64,000 bases of DNA from Sisyra terminalis. Lineage: Eukaryota; Arthropoda; Insecta; Neuroptera; Sisyridae. Position numbers and translations under genes: made by a program. This document shows positions 44,413 through 56,719 of the stretch, piece by piece (position 1 is the first letter of the stretch; each line of letters begins with the position of its first letter). The stretch covers positions 37,959,701-38,023,700 of the forward strand of contig OY292275.1 of NCBI GenBank assembly GCA_958496175.1, in the 5' to 3' direction. The notes beneath the pieces were generated by a model. That model made no database searches, was not told the DNA's origin, and was given only the letters and a program-made list of their open reading frames with translations.

Positions 44413-44670
44413 AATGATTACGGAAGTTGGTAAGGCTATTACGTACATTGAACAATTAACAAATCTGGATTGAATTAAACAAAATGATATTGGGCATGTG
44501 CCCAATCGGGTAGCTTCAATTATATGTAAAATATGAACCAAACCAACTATGCGAAATAATTAATGTGTATTTAAAACAAAAACGCAAAAGTTATTCATCT
44601 AAATTTTAAACATTTTTTTTTAAATTACAACTGAATTAAAATAGCAAAACAATATTTAAGTCAATATATT

Positions 44671-44899
44671 AATAGGCAAACATATTTATGTATATATGCC
44701 AGCAAAAACAGAGAACAAAGTATGTAGTTCAACACATACGTGGTGTAAAACAAAAAAAAAATTAAGTGAAAGCCATAAAATCATTGGCTTAAGTTTAAAC
44801 TGATACTCGTCATTTGTTTCAACTGTCATTTCGATTTCATTTAATTGTCAAGTTTTTAATAATGTGAATAATTCACGGGTAGCTACAAGTAATTTATAG
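44671..44899 (+). repeat. Dispersed repeat family B, copy
   Basis: It has the same ordered motifs as 9097-9350: GGCAAACATAT, CAGAGAACAAAGTATGTAG, CACATACGTG, a poly-A run, TTTCAACTGTCATTTCGATT and GTGAATAATTCACGGGT. Confidence 0.65.
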
Positions 44900-46652
44900 T
44901 TATAATGATGCAAATCTGTTATTTCTGCAAACTTTGGTTATAAAAGAAGAACGGTTGATATTTATTTCCAGAAAAAAACTAGACTTCTACAAAGAAGTAT
45001 AACTTCCTACACATGCATCCATCAATACACACACGCTTTTTTCTTTTGTTTTTCACTTTAAAAAAATGTAACTTTAAAAAAATAATTTATACTCTTTTTT
45101 AACCTAGATGTTAAACGAAAAATATGTTTTGGCTTATTATATTTTAATTTCTGTATCATTTATTAAGATAATTAAGTATATACATATAAGTGTTTTGACT
45201 TACAGAAACTGATTTTATTTTCTTATTTTTAATAAAATTACGATTTATAATAAACAACGTCATATATTAAATATCTTTCATAAAAATTGTTACTTTGGCA
45301 TCCCGACTGCTAATTTCAAAATTCAAAGCTAAGCAGTTTCTCTATAGGGATCTGGAAAAATAGCGACAACAAAATTATTTACTTTAAATTTTAATAATGT
45401 AGTTTTCCCGAATACTTGTTTTAATAAAAAACAAACAAAAAATAATAGAAAGTATAAACTTAAAAAAAAGAATATAACCATTTGTGCAAAACAACTACTA
45501 CAAAAAGATTTATATTACTGATAATTGTACTGCAGAAATCTACACGAATTTTCAAATCTCGAATTTAAAGATAATAAACAAGGCGGTAAAGATTTTATTT
45601 TCTAGTTGGTAAACTGTGTATTTGATAAATTCACGATCTGAACACACGAATGACCTTATTTTATATCATAAATGAAACATTTACTCGAACAGTGGCCATC
45701 TTTGTACCATACCATCGACATTATAATCTACCTCTACTCGAAAAACTCACGTTCAAGACACAAAATAGTATAACATTAACATTTGGCCCGCACAAGCAAA
45801 TCTAATTCAAAAATCTTTTCCGTAAAAATTCAAAAAAAATATTACAAAGTAAGTATAAGAAATATAAAATACAACGCCTTCACTTTACAATGATATAATC
45901 GAATTACGTCATACGCTAAATATAATTTTAATTGTCATTAAAAGTGCATTAATGCAGTTTGAAACTAATCTCTTTATTACAATATCTTCCTTTTGTAGAT
46001 GAAGGAATAGAAGAAAAGAAATTTGAATATTTTTTTTTCACTATTAGGGTGTTCTAAATGGGTGGCCTAGGAATCGGATTCGGATGTTTTTTGTTACGTT
46101 TTCTTAATGATAGTCTTCCATTGTTTCTGTAATCAAATAAATTATAATGGCTGAATTCCCTTTAGGCTCTTTGTTACTTTTCTAGTTGTTAATAGATTGT
46201 AGGAAGTCTTTTCAAACTAGTTTCAAAATTTCATTGAAAACTTAAGGAAACGTTCGCATCTGGTTTAATCATTTTTAATTATGCAGTAGAATCATTTAGG
46301 CGATGAATAATACAACGATTTCCGTAGGTGTAGTTATTTGAGGTAATGTCAAATAAATTTTAAATGTAAAAACAATTATTAATTGACGAATATACCTACT
46401 TGCCAAAAAGTAACCTACACGGACTGTTTTCCAAATTTTAATCGAATTTAGTTAGTTTTATACATAATTCTATTTTTTCGACACGTTTTGGTAAAAGTAA
46501 AAAATAGCATTACAAATATAAGGTACAATGCTTAATGGAAACTATTACGTTAATAAGTAAACAAGAAATAAATAAGAAGAAATAGAAATGAATGTTTTGT
46601 TTAGTGATTTTTTTCTTCTAAGATCAAACCTTAATCTTTGCAGAGAAAATCT
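44900..46652. other. AT-rich sequence, no gene
   Basis: Nothing recognised apart from a weak resemblance near 44990-45045 to 6970-7020. Confidence 0.45.
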
Positions 46653-46825
46653 AAGGCTATTGTCGGACGAGGAATCAAGGTGGCCACTCTCAAACTGTTA
46701 GGTGTTTCATTCGAATGCGATGTCGAGTAAATTTTCGAATATTTCTTATCTTATGTATCTTGATTATTCTTACAGTCACTTATAATCTTCGTTTAGTTAT
46801 AAAGCATCAGTAAATAACCAAAAAA
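46653..46825 (+). mobile_element. tRNA-derived SINE, degenerate copy 6
   Basis: AAGGCTATTGTCGGACGAGG then AATCAAGGTGGCC is a mutated head. GTTAGGTGTTTCATTCGAATGCG keeps a weak B box. AGTTATAAAGCATCAGTAAATAA is the family's 3' part. Confidence 0.75.
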
Positions 46826-46956
46826 TCAATTGTATTAATTAAAAATAAATGTTTTTCGATTATTGAAATAAAGCACTTTAATCGAAGAAGCTAATTGATA
46901 AATACTTTATTATTATTTAAACAGTTATTAAATTCAGAAAACTTATAACTTATAAC

Positions 46957-47115
46957 GCTCCGACTTGCAGTACTGCTAATCGGAATACTAGTTGGATTGC
47001 CTAAATAATCCGACTAGTTCCACTAGACATCCAATTTCCAACAACACTATTCACGGTCCGACTTTAGATCCAACTTCAAAAGTCGGACCACTAGTTGAAC
47101 TGCAAGTCGGAGGGT
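46957..47115. mobile_element. MITE with CCGACTTGCAG inverted termini
   Basis: The left CTCCGACTTGCAGTACTGCT pairs with the reverse complement of the right end, CTCCGACTTGCAGTTCAACT. Further inward, TCGGAATACTAGTTGGA is mirrored imperfectly by CTAGTGGTCCGACTTTTG. CCGACTAGT/CCACTAGT sub-repeats fill the middle. No target duplication was established. Confidence 0.7.
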
Positions 47116-47552
47116 GAATGGCCTGTTTTACATTAGTAATTTTTGATTCGGAAGTAAGAAAAACGATGAATTTCCCTGACTGTTTCTTTTTTGAATTCGT
47201 ATCTGAAGATTGTTCAATTACCAGTGGCTGACAGGCCACTATGAATAAATTTGCGGTTATGAGGGTTGCATAACCTATATATTACAATTTACAGTAATGA
47301 CGAACCTATGGCCAATTTTGGACCTAAGTTTGGCGAATCTATGGAACCTATAGATCAGACACTAACCTATGCAAGTTTTTACTGACCCAAGATGGCTAGG
47401 CAATCATATGTTTATTATTTTTGTAAAAAGAGACTTATAGCACCTGTATCATCCCCTCTATGTTTCACCTAGTGAGGTACTATTGGGCGCCATACACATA
47501 AGTGACCCACAAGCTAGTATTAAAAGAAATATGAACAAAATTTAACTAGTTT

Positions 47553-47710
47553 ACGCCGAGTAGTCAAGGTAATCGCTTCAAAACCGGTAGGTGTTGGGTT
47601 CGATCCTCGATTCGAAAAAATTATCGATATTTCTCGAATACGGATTTGTAAATACTCTAGAGTCGCTAAAGACCTAAGCAGTTATATAGCGACGGTAAAT
47701 AACTATTTTA
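47553..47710 (+). mobile_element. tRNA-derived SINE, copy 7
   Basis: It has GCCGAGTAGTCAAGGTAATC then GCTTCAAAACCGGTAGG, a perfect B box (TTGGGTTCGATCCTCG), then CTAGAGTCGCTAAAGACC and GCGACGGTAAATAACT. It lacks only the very first bases of the family head (TAGCCTAnTGGTG). Confidence 0.9.
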
Positions 47711-47850
47711 AAAAAACTGGTAAGTGTTGGGTTCGGTCCTCGTATGCTTGTATCGTTTCGATACTTCTCGATTACGAATTTTCATTAACCCTAGAGTCGC
47801 TAAAGACCTTAGTAGTTATAAACGACGATAAATAGCAATTAAAAAATGTC
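47711..47850 (+). mobile_element. tRNA-derived SINE, 5'-truncated copy 8 in tandem
   Basis: It starts at ACTGGTAAGTGTTGGGTTCG (just before the B box) directly after copy 7. It then carries the whole body: TTCTCGATTACGAATTTTCA, TTAACCCTAGAGTCGCTAAAG, CGACGATAAATAGCAATTAAA. The head-less tandem unit suggests unequal crossing-over or template switching. Confidence 0.88.
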
Positions 47851-50120
47851 CCAAGACTCAAAAAAGTTCCCCATTTCTGTAATCGTTGATGTAGCAATGA
47901 CTCACTTGTATATCTTTCCGATTTAGGCATATTTCTATATTTTTCCGCTCCGACCTCATGTTGGACATAAGTGGTGAAAAAATAAAACTATACCAATTAC
48001 TCTATAGAATTTTTTTTTAATTATATAACAAGGATAAAATTTTCAATTCATTCAAAATTGTATTTAATCACATTCTAAATAACTTTATTTTTCATACTTT
48101 AAATACCATAATTCTCAATAGACAATAGCATCGCTTTTGTAAAATATAACTCTACACTTTCTTCAAATAGTCTTTTACTTTCATATTTAAAATTAAATAG
48201 CGAGCATATTATAATTTTACCTATATATATTACCATGTTATGCATTTACATACATGCATATTATGATAATCTTCACGTTGTTTGCAGAATATATTCAAAT
48301 TGTCTGAATCATCTGCTAAAGAAATTATAAAATGGACTACAATCTTAGTTTAACAAATTATTAGATAAACTTATGGATAACATATGAATAAAGAATTAAC
48401 TTCCTCCCTTTATTGGTGAAATTTTTATAGTATGATTGAATCATGTGAATTGCTGTTGAACTTTCCCGAAAGGTTAAACTCAAACATTAATTAGATATAC
48501 AATTAATTGAAATCTAATTATTCTTACTGTACATTTTCAAACCGCACATAATTAATTTTTAATTTGATAATAATTGAGTTGGTAACCAACCTATGGTTAT
48601 CATTACTTGCTTATTTGTCTGGTTTTTTAAGATATTTAATTTCCTTACAAAAATATTTTTTTGGTATTGTAATTTAAGAAAAAAAATAAACGATAACTAT
48701 AGTTAATCAAATCAATTGGTGGATGGATATAAGTTTATCATTTAAATTGATTTCAATTGAACAATTGAATTGATCAAGTCATATTAACGCATATGTACAT
48801 AATACCTATATTGACCTATATCAAAAGTTAGTTAATTATATTATCTTAAAATAATTGATGACACCTAAAAGAAAGTATAAAAACATTTTAATTAATAAAA
48901 ATAATAGTTGTGCTTCAAAATACTTTAGACAGAAAAAAACAAATTTCTGAACCGACAAAAATGATGTGCATACTTTTCAACATTTTGACGTTAATGAGTT
49001 AATTAAAATAAATATATTTGCTAACTTATTAATTATAAATGGTTCGATATTGGATGAAATGAAGCTTTCAAACATCTTTTTTTCTAAAATAACTTTCATT
49101 TATTATTATAACGAGAACCAACGGGACCGATGCCTAACAACACTGATCAATGTATGAGTATAGTAGCATAAGCTTATAAGTAGCTTCTGTCTACAATACT
49201 GTAATACTAACAGAGACATATTTCTAGAAGAATTAGGTACTTACTTTTCATCGTATAATTCAATTATAATTAACAATTAAAAAAATGTAACCACTAATCG
49301 TTGCCTTGATTGCATAATTACGAATATCACTTAAAAGATAAAAAACCGCCATAATAAATCATAACTTACAACTTTGTCACCCGAAAAAAATTTGCATTAT
49401 ACATAACTATTTATTAAGGTATGCAATAGGTACAATAAGCACAATAATCACCAATTTTGTTCCATGGCGTTTATTTGTATAATGTGCAATATTATTTATT
49501 TTATATTTTGTGGTTATTAATTTTTTTCTACAACTAACAATTAAATGAGGAATCAAATAAGGAAGTCAATTGTAAACTAAAAAAAACTTGGAATATTTGA
49601 ATGATTCAATAATTTTCAAAATATATATGTATAATATATAAGTGTATTAAAGTGAGTATCATCGTTTGAGTATAATACATCTTTATATCAAGCAGCTTTT
49701 TTTAAGTTACATATTTATTTTTATCCACAAGAAGTATCATAGTACTCACATAAGCTTATGTGTGTAAAAACGAATTGATAATACATTAGGATTGAGATCC
49801 AATAGCATAGATAAAAGATATGTGTAAAGTAGCTCTTAAATACTTATTAGTTACAAAAAGAAGGAAGTAAACGAACTCGAATACTTATTTTACATACTTT
49901 TTAAGATTCATAAAAATATTTTTTTTTAGTTACTTTGTATACGTACAAAGCTTCGTAACGTATTAGGTAAATTTATTAAGTAATCAGATAATGTATTTCT
50001 AGTCTTTATTAATTTAGGAAAAAGGAAAGTATGTATATCTAAACCCCTGTGATACAACACACTTAAAAAAACATAAAAGATTAATATATGGATATAAATT
50101 GAACCTTATAGAACAAAAAA
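47851..50120. other. AT-rich sequence, no gene
   Basis: No frame with recognisable content and no clear repeat boundary. Confidence 0.5.
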
Positions 50121-50345
50121 GGCTCAAGTGTACTTTAACACACCCACAATCTGGCAACGTTACATTTTCGACTTTGTTTTTAATTTAATTCGCGATATTT
50201 TTGTTAATTCAATTCTAATATGGTATAATTCTCTCTTTTGTGGCTAAATTTTCATTATGGGCCGATTTAATCGTGAATTAAATTAAAAACAAAATCGAAA
50301 ATGCAACGTTGCCAGATTGTGGGTGTGCTAAAGTACACTTGAACC
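50121..50345. mobile_element. MITE family F, copy 1 (225 bp)
   Basis: The left end GGCTCAAGTGTACTTTAACA pairs with the reverse complement of the right end, GGTTCAAGTGTACTTTAGCA. The inverted similarity continues through CACCCACAATCTGGCAACGT and into TTTTAATTTAATTC, about 80 bases per arm. A related copy is at 56720-56943. It is non-coding. Confidence 0.85.
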
Positions 50346-50455
50346 AAAAAAAAAAAACGTTTTATCTAATCTCTCAGTTTCTAGCTATCTAAGTTACATT
50401 TCGGTATCTAAGATACTTTTTAAGTTATAAGATACAGTCCCTTTCAAAAAGTATC
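50346..50455. other. Short spacer before the mariner-like element
   Basis: It contains repeated AGATAC/TATCTAA strings (50400-50458) that resume at 51373 on the other side of the inserted element (AAGATACTAGTTAC and AAGATACAGTATCTTAAAG). The element therefore inserted into this local repeat. Confidence 0.6.
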
Positions 50456-50457
50456 TA

Positions 50458-51370
50458 AAGGGTGTTTCAATAAGAGCGCAAGATTTGAATTCCCGCCATG
50501 TTTGACAGTCATAATATCACATGATTATGACGTGACAAATCGAAAGTAGATAGATGGAAGTTAGTAGACATGAAATAGTAGACCATGAACAGGGAAAAGA
50601 ATTCATCAATTTGATCCTTAAACACCTGCTGATTTAGCAAACAAAATCATTTTCAGTAATGAGGCTATTTTCACCTCGATGGCTTCGTGAATAGGCAAAA
50701 CTGTCGCATTTGGGGCTTAGAAAATCCACGAATGATTCATCAGAAAGCAATGCATCCACAACGGGTCACTGTATGGTGTGCATTATGGTCTGGAGAAATA
50801 ATTGAACCGTTTTTATTCGAAAACGAGGAAGGTAATGCAGTAACGGTAAATGGCGAATGTTATCGTGATATGATAACAGTTTCTCGTGTCTCACTTGGAA
50901 GCTATTGATCTTGGCGACATGTGGTTTCAGCAAGACGGTGCCACATACCATACCGTTCGTGAAACATTGACGATCTTGCACAAGTTTGCTGCTGATCGTG
51001 TCATTTCCCGATTTGGTGACCAAAATTGGCCTCTACGTTCTTGCGATTTAACGCCTTTAGATTTCTGGCTGTGGGGTTATCTGAAGTTACAGGTTTATGG
51101 CAGTAAGCCTGCAACCATCGAAGCATTAAAAGCCGAAATTAAACGCTGTGTCAATGAAATACCACCACATGTATTCAATAACGTTATTGAAAATTTCGTC
51201 AAAAGGATATGCAAATGCCAGCAAAGCCGTGGTGGTCATTTTAAAAAAAATTGTTTCATACTTATTTCTCAAATGTATATTTTCTAAGTCAATAAATATT
51301 TCAATACTTTGTTACAGAAAACCATGTTTTCTTGAACACTGAAATCTTGCGCTCTTATTGAAACACCTTT
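50458..51370 (+). mobile_element. DD41D mariner-like element, internally deleted copy 2 (913 bp)
   Basis: The ends AAGGGTGTTTCAATAAGAGC then GCAAGATTT (left) and AAAGGTGTTTCAATAAGAGC then GCAAGATTT (right, reverse complement) are flanked by TA at 50456-50457 and 51371-51372. It has the same internal deletion as 19955-20858. Closely matching inverted ends and readable transposase parts suggest a fairly recent insertion. Confidence 0.93.
50649..51287 (+). pseudogene. Transposase remnant of DD41D element copy 2
   Basis: Frame segments in order: IIFSNEA near 50649 (the first catalytic Asp replaced by Asn), MNRQNCRIWGLENPRMIHQK through WCALWSGEIIEPFLFENEEG (50687-50908), then after a frame change near 50877 MWFQQDGATYHT and CDLTPLDFWLWGYLK (50886-51287). 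The second and third Asp have 41 residues between them. The tail SRGGHF is typical of mariner transposase ends. There is no N-terminal DNA-binding part. The frame change sits in a stretch identical to that of copy 1. Confidence 0.9.
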
Positions 51371-51372
51371 TA

Positions 51373-53893
51373 AGATACTAGTTACTTTTGACCAAAAAAT
51401 GAAGGAACTAAGATACAGTATCTTAAAGTTACTTTAAAGTAAATCAGATCCTTTTTTCTGACAGCTCTGCAAGGAAATGTAGGACTTTTGAGTCAATTGA
51501 TGATCAAAAGGATAAAAGGTTACAGTAAAAGCATTTAAAAAAAAAATCATGTAAATTTTAAAGGAACATTGTTTTATTAGATATGGGTAGACAATTAGAG
51601 AGATGGCTAGACAACATACCTAAGTGTTATACCTGTTATGATCATTGTTAAAAGTTATCTTTAATAATTTAATATTACATAAGAAAATTAAAATACTTGT
51701 TCGTCTCATGAAGACTAAAACAAAGGAAAATCAATGAGATCTATCCAGTAGTTTTTAAGTAATGTAGACATAAAATTGGCTATCATTTTATTTATATATA
51801 AGTAGTAGATTACTTGAACTGACCTGAACTATATGGCAAAAACAAAGACTAATATTTTATGGTTTTGTTTATTTCCTTTTGGAAAATAATTAAATTTTGT
51901 CACTTTTGATAACAAATATACGATTTTTATCTAGTAAAGAGGTTTTACTATAATAATACGATTAACAAAGCCTTATAAATTGCAGCAGTATATAAATTGA
52001 GATCGCTTAAAAATTTTAACCTCGTCAAATCGTTTTTTTTTCTTGGCGGCACTAACTTTGTAAAATTCTTAGAAGTATCTTCTCTACCTGTTTTGCATTC
52101 ACCTTAAGAACGATACAAAAAAAATGATCTAATTTTTTACAACCTTCAGGTTGTAGCAGACTTGGTGCACAGTACCTTTAATAATTATTTAAAGTTTTCT
52201 ATCATTTCTCACTGTATTAAATAGTGCAAGTATTTTTATTTACTTTTCCCATTCCAAATGTCAATAATACATGGTAAAAAGTATGTTTGTTAAAGACTTA
52301 AATACCTCAACCTCTACAAATAATATTAAAGCCCTTTTTCAACATAATTTGGTGATATTTAAGATTTGAATTTTTGTATTATAGTTTCCAAAAATTTTTG
52401 TTTCGTTATCATAACTTTAAAATAAAATAATATTTCAAATAAGAAATATGGAAATAAGATAAAAACGGAAAGTTTATTATTGTTTCGAAAAGTTGAAATA
52501 TTTAAATATTAAAAGATTCTATTAATAAATGGAGGTGAAATATTATTCAGTCTGCCTATACGTTTTACATGGAAGATAACGGTTAAATATATTTAAAGTT
52601 AAATTAAATAAAAACTAATTTATTTGGTTTGAAAAAAAAATCATTGAAAATAGAAAAAACGCAACGGTTCTAATGACGTCATTTTCGTCAATTGATTTAC
52701 ATAAGAAAAAAAAATCGAATAGATTTTAAATATAATTTCGAAGAACTGAATGAGAAAAATGGAGACTGAAAAAAAAATGTTCCACATGTCATTTAGCAGA
52801 ACAACAGATGTTTCGATTATTTTTAAATCAATTTATTTATATTGAAATTTATTGAAATTAAATGTAAACTTGATAAATTAAACAAAAAAGAGCGATTTCT
52901 ATTCTCGAACAATGGATTTTTTATCATACATTTCAATAAGGAAAGATAATTATGTATATGTACTAATGCAGATATTAATAACAAATTCATCAATTCCTAT
53001 ATTTTAATCGCAATATTTGCATAAAGTAATTGGTTTCTTTTTCGAGAGGAAAAAAGGAAATGAAAAGAAAATTTTCTAATTTATATTTAAAGAGAAAGTA
53101 ATTTAAATGAGATCTCTCCAGAAGATAGCTCCAAGGGTGGTAATTTATATCTATGAAAACAATAAAATCGTAAACCCTTTATGCTTGGACAACTTAAGAT
53201 ATCTTAAGACACAAGAAACGTTAAAATTTCTTTTTTTAAAGTTTTTTATAAGTTTTTCAATAACTATTTTAATAAATCTTTGAAAATTAAACTTGGCATC
53301 ATTATAAATTTGTAAAATTATGAACTTTCCAACTTCTAACGTTACTTGGTAAATTTATCGTTCAGGTATAGGAACTATATGGTGTTATCTTTATATCATA
53401 TCATTAAAACATTAATAAATTAATATGAAATATATCTGCAACAGTCTTTGATTTATATGAATACTTTATAAATTTTGCATTGAAAATGTAAATATTTAAG
53501 CAAAACTTGTTAACTTTAATAAATTATTCTCAGCAAATTTACAGTTTGAAATTCATTGAAGCGAATTCACTAGCGATGGCTTGGAAAAAAAATTTAAAAA
53601 CTTTATATTATAATAAATGCATTAAGATCAAAACACAATAAATATAATTCATAACTTAACTAATGTTAAGTCGATAATGCTTAGTTAAAAAGATGGTTAC
53701 TTTAAGTCGTATTTTATAACCGAAAATAAAATAAATCCATTAATTTTTTAATTTTACAATAACGTAAAAATCTTCGTTGGAAACAATGCAGAAATCTAGC
53801 GGTTGTTATTTATTTCCTTGAGTTATTTGCCAAATAGTTGTGAATTACTAATTATTTTGTTTTCAAGTATTTTATATACGTACAGAATGTTAA
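51373..53893. other. AT-rich sequence, no gene
   Basis: Nothing recognised beyond the AGATAC-type repeats next to the mariner-like element. Confidence 0.5.
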
Positions 53894-54050
53894 AGTTGTG
53901 CTAAGGAGCGATCAAAATAACCGCTTTAAAACGGTAGCTGGGTTTGAATTTTGTAAAAAGCAAATGTTTTATTATTTCTCGACTTACAAATCATAATCAA
54001 TCCTGGAGTCGCTAAATATTTAGCAGTTAGAAAGCAATAAAAAATTTATC
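53894..54050 (+). mobile_element. tRNA-derived SINE, degenerate copy 9
   Basis: AGCGATCAAAATAACCGCTT then TAAAACGGTAGCTGGGTTTG retains pieces of the head and B box. TTTCTCGACTTACAAATCAT, CCTGGAGTCGCTAAATATTT and AGCAGTTAGAAAGC follow the family body. Confidence 0.75.
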
Positions 54051-54190
54051 CTATGATGGTTATTTCCCTCAATTACAGGATCAAGTTTATCCTACAAATT
54101 CATTCCGATTTCATTGAATAGATAAATGAAGTACCTAATTTTTCCCTTTCAAAGGAAAAATGAAGAAAAAACTATTTGTAACAGATTTAG

Positions 54191-54428
54191 CAGTGGTTCT
54201 TAACCTTGTTGGAAGGAGGCACTGACCCCCACTAGTTTCATGTGTGCATTCACCGAACCTTTCTTAATTGGAAAAATAAAATATGGTTTTTTTTAAATTA
54301 AAAACATACTTAAGTGTTTATTAATTGAGACACCACAAAAAGAACAAAACCATTAACAACCCACCGAATTCGCAAGACTGACTCACCGAACCCCTGAGGC
54401 TCGATTGAATCCTGGTTAAGAACCACTG
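54191..54428. mobile_element. hAT-like MITE, 238 bp, perfect 15-bp termini
   Basis: CAGTGGTTCTTAACC at the left end is the exact reverse complement of the right end, GGTTAAGAACCACTG. The flanks (AGATTTAG and GTTTATAG) could be a decayed 8-bp duplication. The interior includes ACCCCCACTAGTTTCATG and CACCGAACCCCTGAGG, strings typical of hAT-type sub-termini. It is non-coding. Confidence 0.85.
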
Positions 54429-55528
54429 GTTTATAGTTTTGTTACATATAAACTTCAATAATAGATGTAATATATCTTCTCAGGGTTTAAAAAATCTAAT
54501 TACATATACGTATAAGAAAGACACCTTCAATTTTATAAATTCAAAGTTTATTTTTTTTTTAATTTCTAGATAGATATTAATTTCAATATCTATTTATTAC
54601 AAATATACTGTTTTTAAAATTATTATTTGTTTTTACGTTTAACCCCAAAAACGATTTAAAAATTAGGTCTTACATGTCATTATAAAAAATAAAAAAAATA
54701 TCGAGATGAAAACAGCACAATTTAAGTGCGATAGAGAATATATTTTAGTTAAAATAATAACTATGTACTGTATAAACAATATATAAAATGTATTGTAGTC
54801 TAATTAATGAAATATTATTTACTAAAGTAGATTTGAACCAAAGGATAAACAAAATGTAAATATGACGTATTGCTCCAGATACGTATTACGATTGCCAAGC
54901 CATCAGTGGTTATCAAGAAGTATTGGATTTCTCCGTAATTTCTTTGTGATGAGCCACATACGTATCTAGCGGAATAATTCATAAATACATTTTGTTTAAA
55001 CAATAAATACATTATTTTGATTAAAATTTATGATAATAAATAACTTGTGTGTATTACATTTCAGAAATTAGCCTACATTATGCTTTATATTTTGTTTATA
55101 CAGGACAAACTATTCTAAGTCAACGAAAAAATTCAATTTGATAACTATGTATATAAAAATTTAATGCTCGTATTGTTCAAAATCGTTAATCTCCTAAAGT
55201 ACTTTACCGGCCGTTTTAAAAGTTTTACTAAACATTATATTCATAAATGCATATGTTTTTACCTCAATTCTATTAGGTCACTTTGTTGTTAATAATCTCA
55301 CTTTTCATCTACTTCCCAATACTTTATCGTGCTGAATTTTGGGACACCTGCTTACTCTCGATGATAACGCATGAATCCAACGCAAGTATACTATAATTCA
55401 ACATTTAACTTTATATAAAGAAAAAATATCATGTTGCCTACTTTCAAGACGTATCAATATATTCATAAATTGATATTAAAAATGAATTGAAAGACTAAAA
55501 AGAAGAAATTGACGATTTAAAATCGATT
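54429..55528. other. AT-rich sequence with a repeat C fragment
   Basis: Repeat fragment C lies at 54863-54903. The minus-strand frame 54815-55012 covers it and is not taken as a gene. Confidence 0.5.
54863..54903 (+). repeat. Short dispersed repeat fragment C, second copy
   Basis: ACGTATTGCTCCAGATACGT then ATTACGATTGCCAAGCC matches 15601-15640 imperfectly, in the same orientation. Confidence 0.4.
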
Positions 55529-55710
55529 TAAAAACTTCGCTTGTAACGATATAATGCACTAAATAGTCAAAAATAAACTTCTGTACATCAAAGCGAGGGG
55601 AGGAATTTTGTTTACAATTTAGTAATAAGAAATACCCCTCGCTTTGACGTACACAAATTTATTTTTGACTATTTAGTGCATTATATCAATACAAGCGAGG
55701 TTTTTAAAGT
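55529..55710. mobile_element. Fold-back MITE, about 180 bp
   Basis: The left arm (about 55529-55600) runs from TTAAAAACTTCGCTTGTAAC through AATGCACTAAATAGTCAAAA to ACATCAAAGCGAGGGG. The right arm (about 55636-55710) is its near-perfect reverse complement. The arms are about 72-75 bases around a 35-base loop. The repeated CAAAGCGAGG/CCTCGCTTT motif occurs at inner and outer ends. There is no coding capacity. Confidence 0.85.
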
Positions 55711-56719
55711 CTTTTATTGTTTAATTCCGAGACTCAATAGTCTTACTTCAGCAGGTACAGCGAAAGATGCTGCGAATTATTAAGGGAGGATTTCTTATAG
55801 TTATTTTCACACTGAAACCAATATTTTCTGAAACATACTGATTTTTCATGAAGTCTAATTGAAAAATACATATCTTGTAGGAATGTTATAATAGGTACAG
55901 CAAGGGATGCTGTAGGTTGTTACGGGAGTGTTTTTAATGTTTCACGAAAATGTTTTTATTTTTTTTTTATTCAGAATTATAGGGAAAAATCAAAGGGAAC
56001 TAAGACTCATTAAATGTCATTACTTTTATTGGTAGAAATTAATAATCAAAAGAATATTTTTGGTTTTATCGGTAATAACGTCTAGAGTAATTGGTAAATT
56101 CTAGAATAACAAATAGTGATTGTGACTGATTAGTAGTTGGTAAGTAGCTTTAATTATAATAAATAGTGACTATTAATGTAATTGGTGAGTAGTTTCAATA
56201 ATCACGAATAGTAAGTTTTAAATGTAAGTGCAAAGGGATACATAAACGCAAGAAAACCATAAATATTATCTATATTATTTTGTTATATAAAATACAAATT
56301 TGAATTATTATTGAAAACATAAATGAAATTCAGTTTATTAATTAACAGTTATTGTAATATAAATTGACAGGACGTCTACCACAATCAGCGAATTCTTTTA
56401 TAAATCATTGAATAGACCAGAGGGGCAAAAAAATCATGTTTTCGAGATAAAAAGTCAGTTGGAAAAATTATAATGATTCACATATTTAATTACGCAAATC
56501 TAAAATAAATGTACTGTGGATAAATTAATGTCACGCAGAAGAAATCACCGATAGTAGTTAGTAAAATTACATATGAATTAATTAAAACATAATATTTATC
56601 GTTAATTTGTTCTTCAAAAACTATTCTTTTACAAAGGCAGACAACAAACTAAAGATTTCTCAAATTGAACCAAAAAATTTCAAACTTTGTTAAAGGTAGA
56701 TTTAGAATATAAAAATTAT
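55711..56719. other. AT-rich sequence, no gene
   Basis: Short imperfect direct repeats occur. GGTACAGC.A.GGATGCTG appears near 55756 (AGGTACAGCGAAAGATGCTG) and 55894 (AGGTACAGCAAGGGATGCTG), followed by TTAAGGGAGG/TTACGGGAGT. AATAGTGA/TTGGTAAGTAG strings recur over 56100-56220. Confidence 0.5.
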
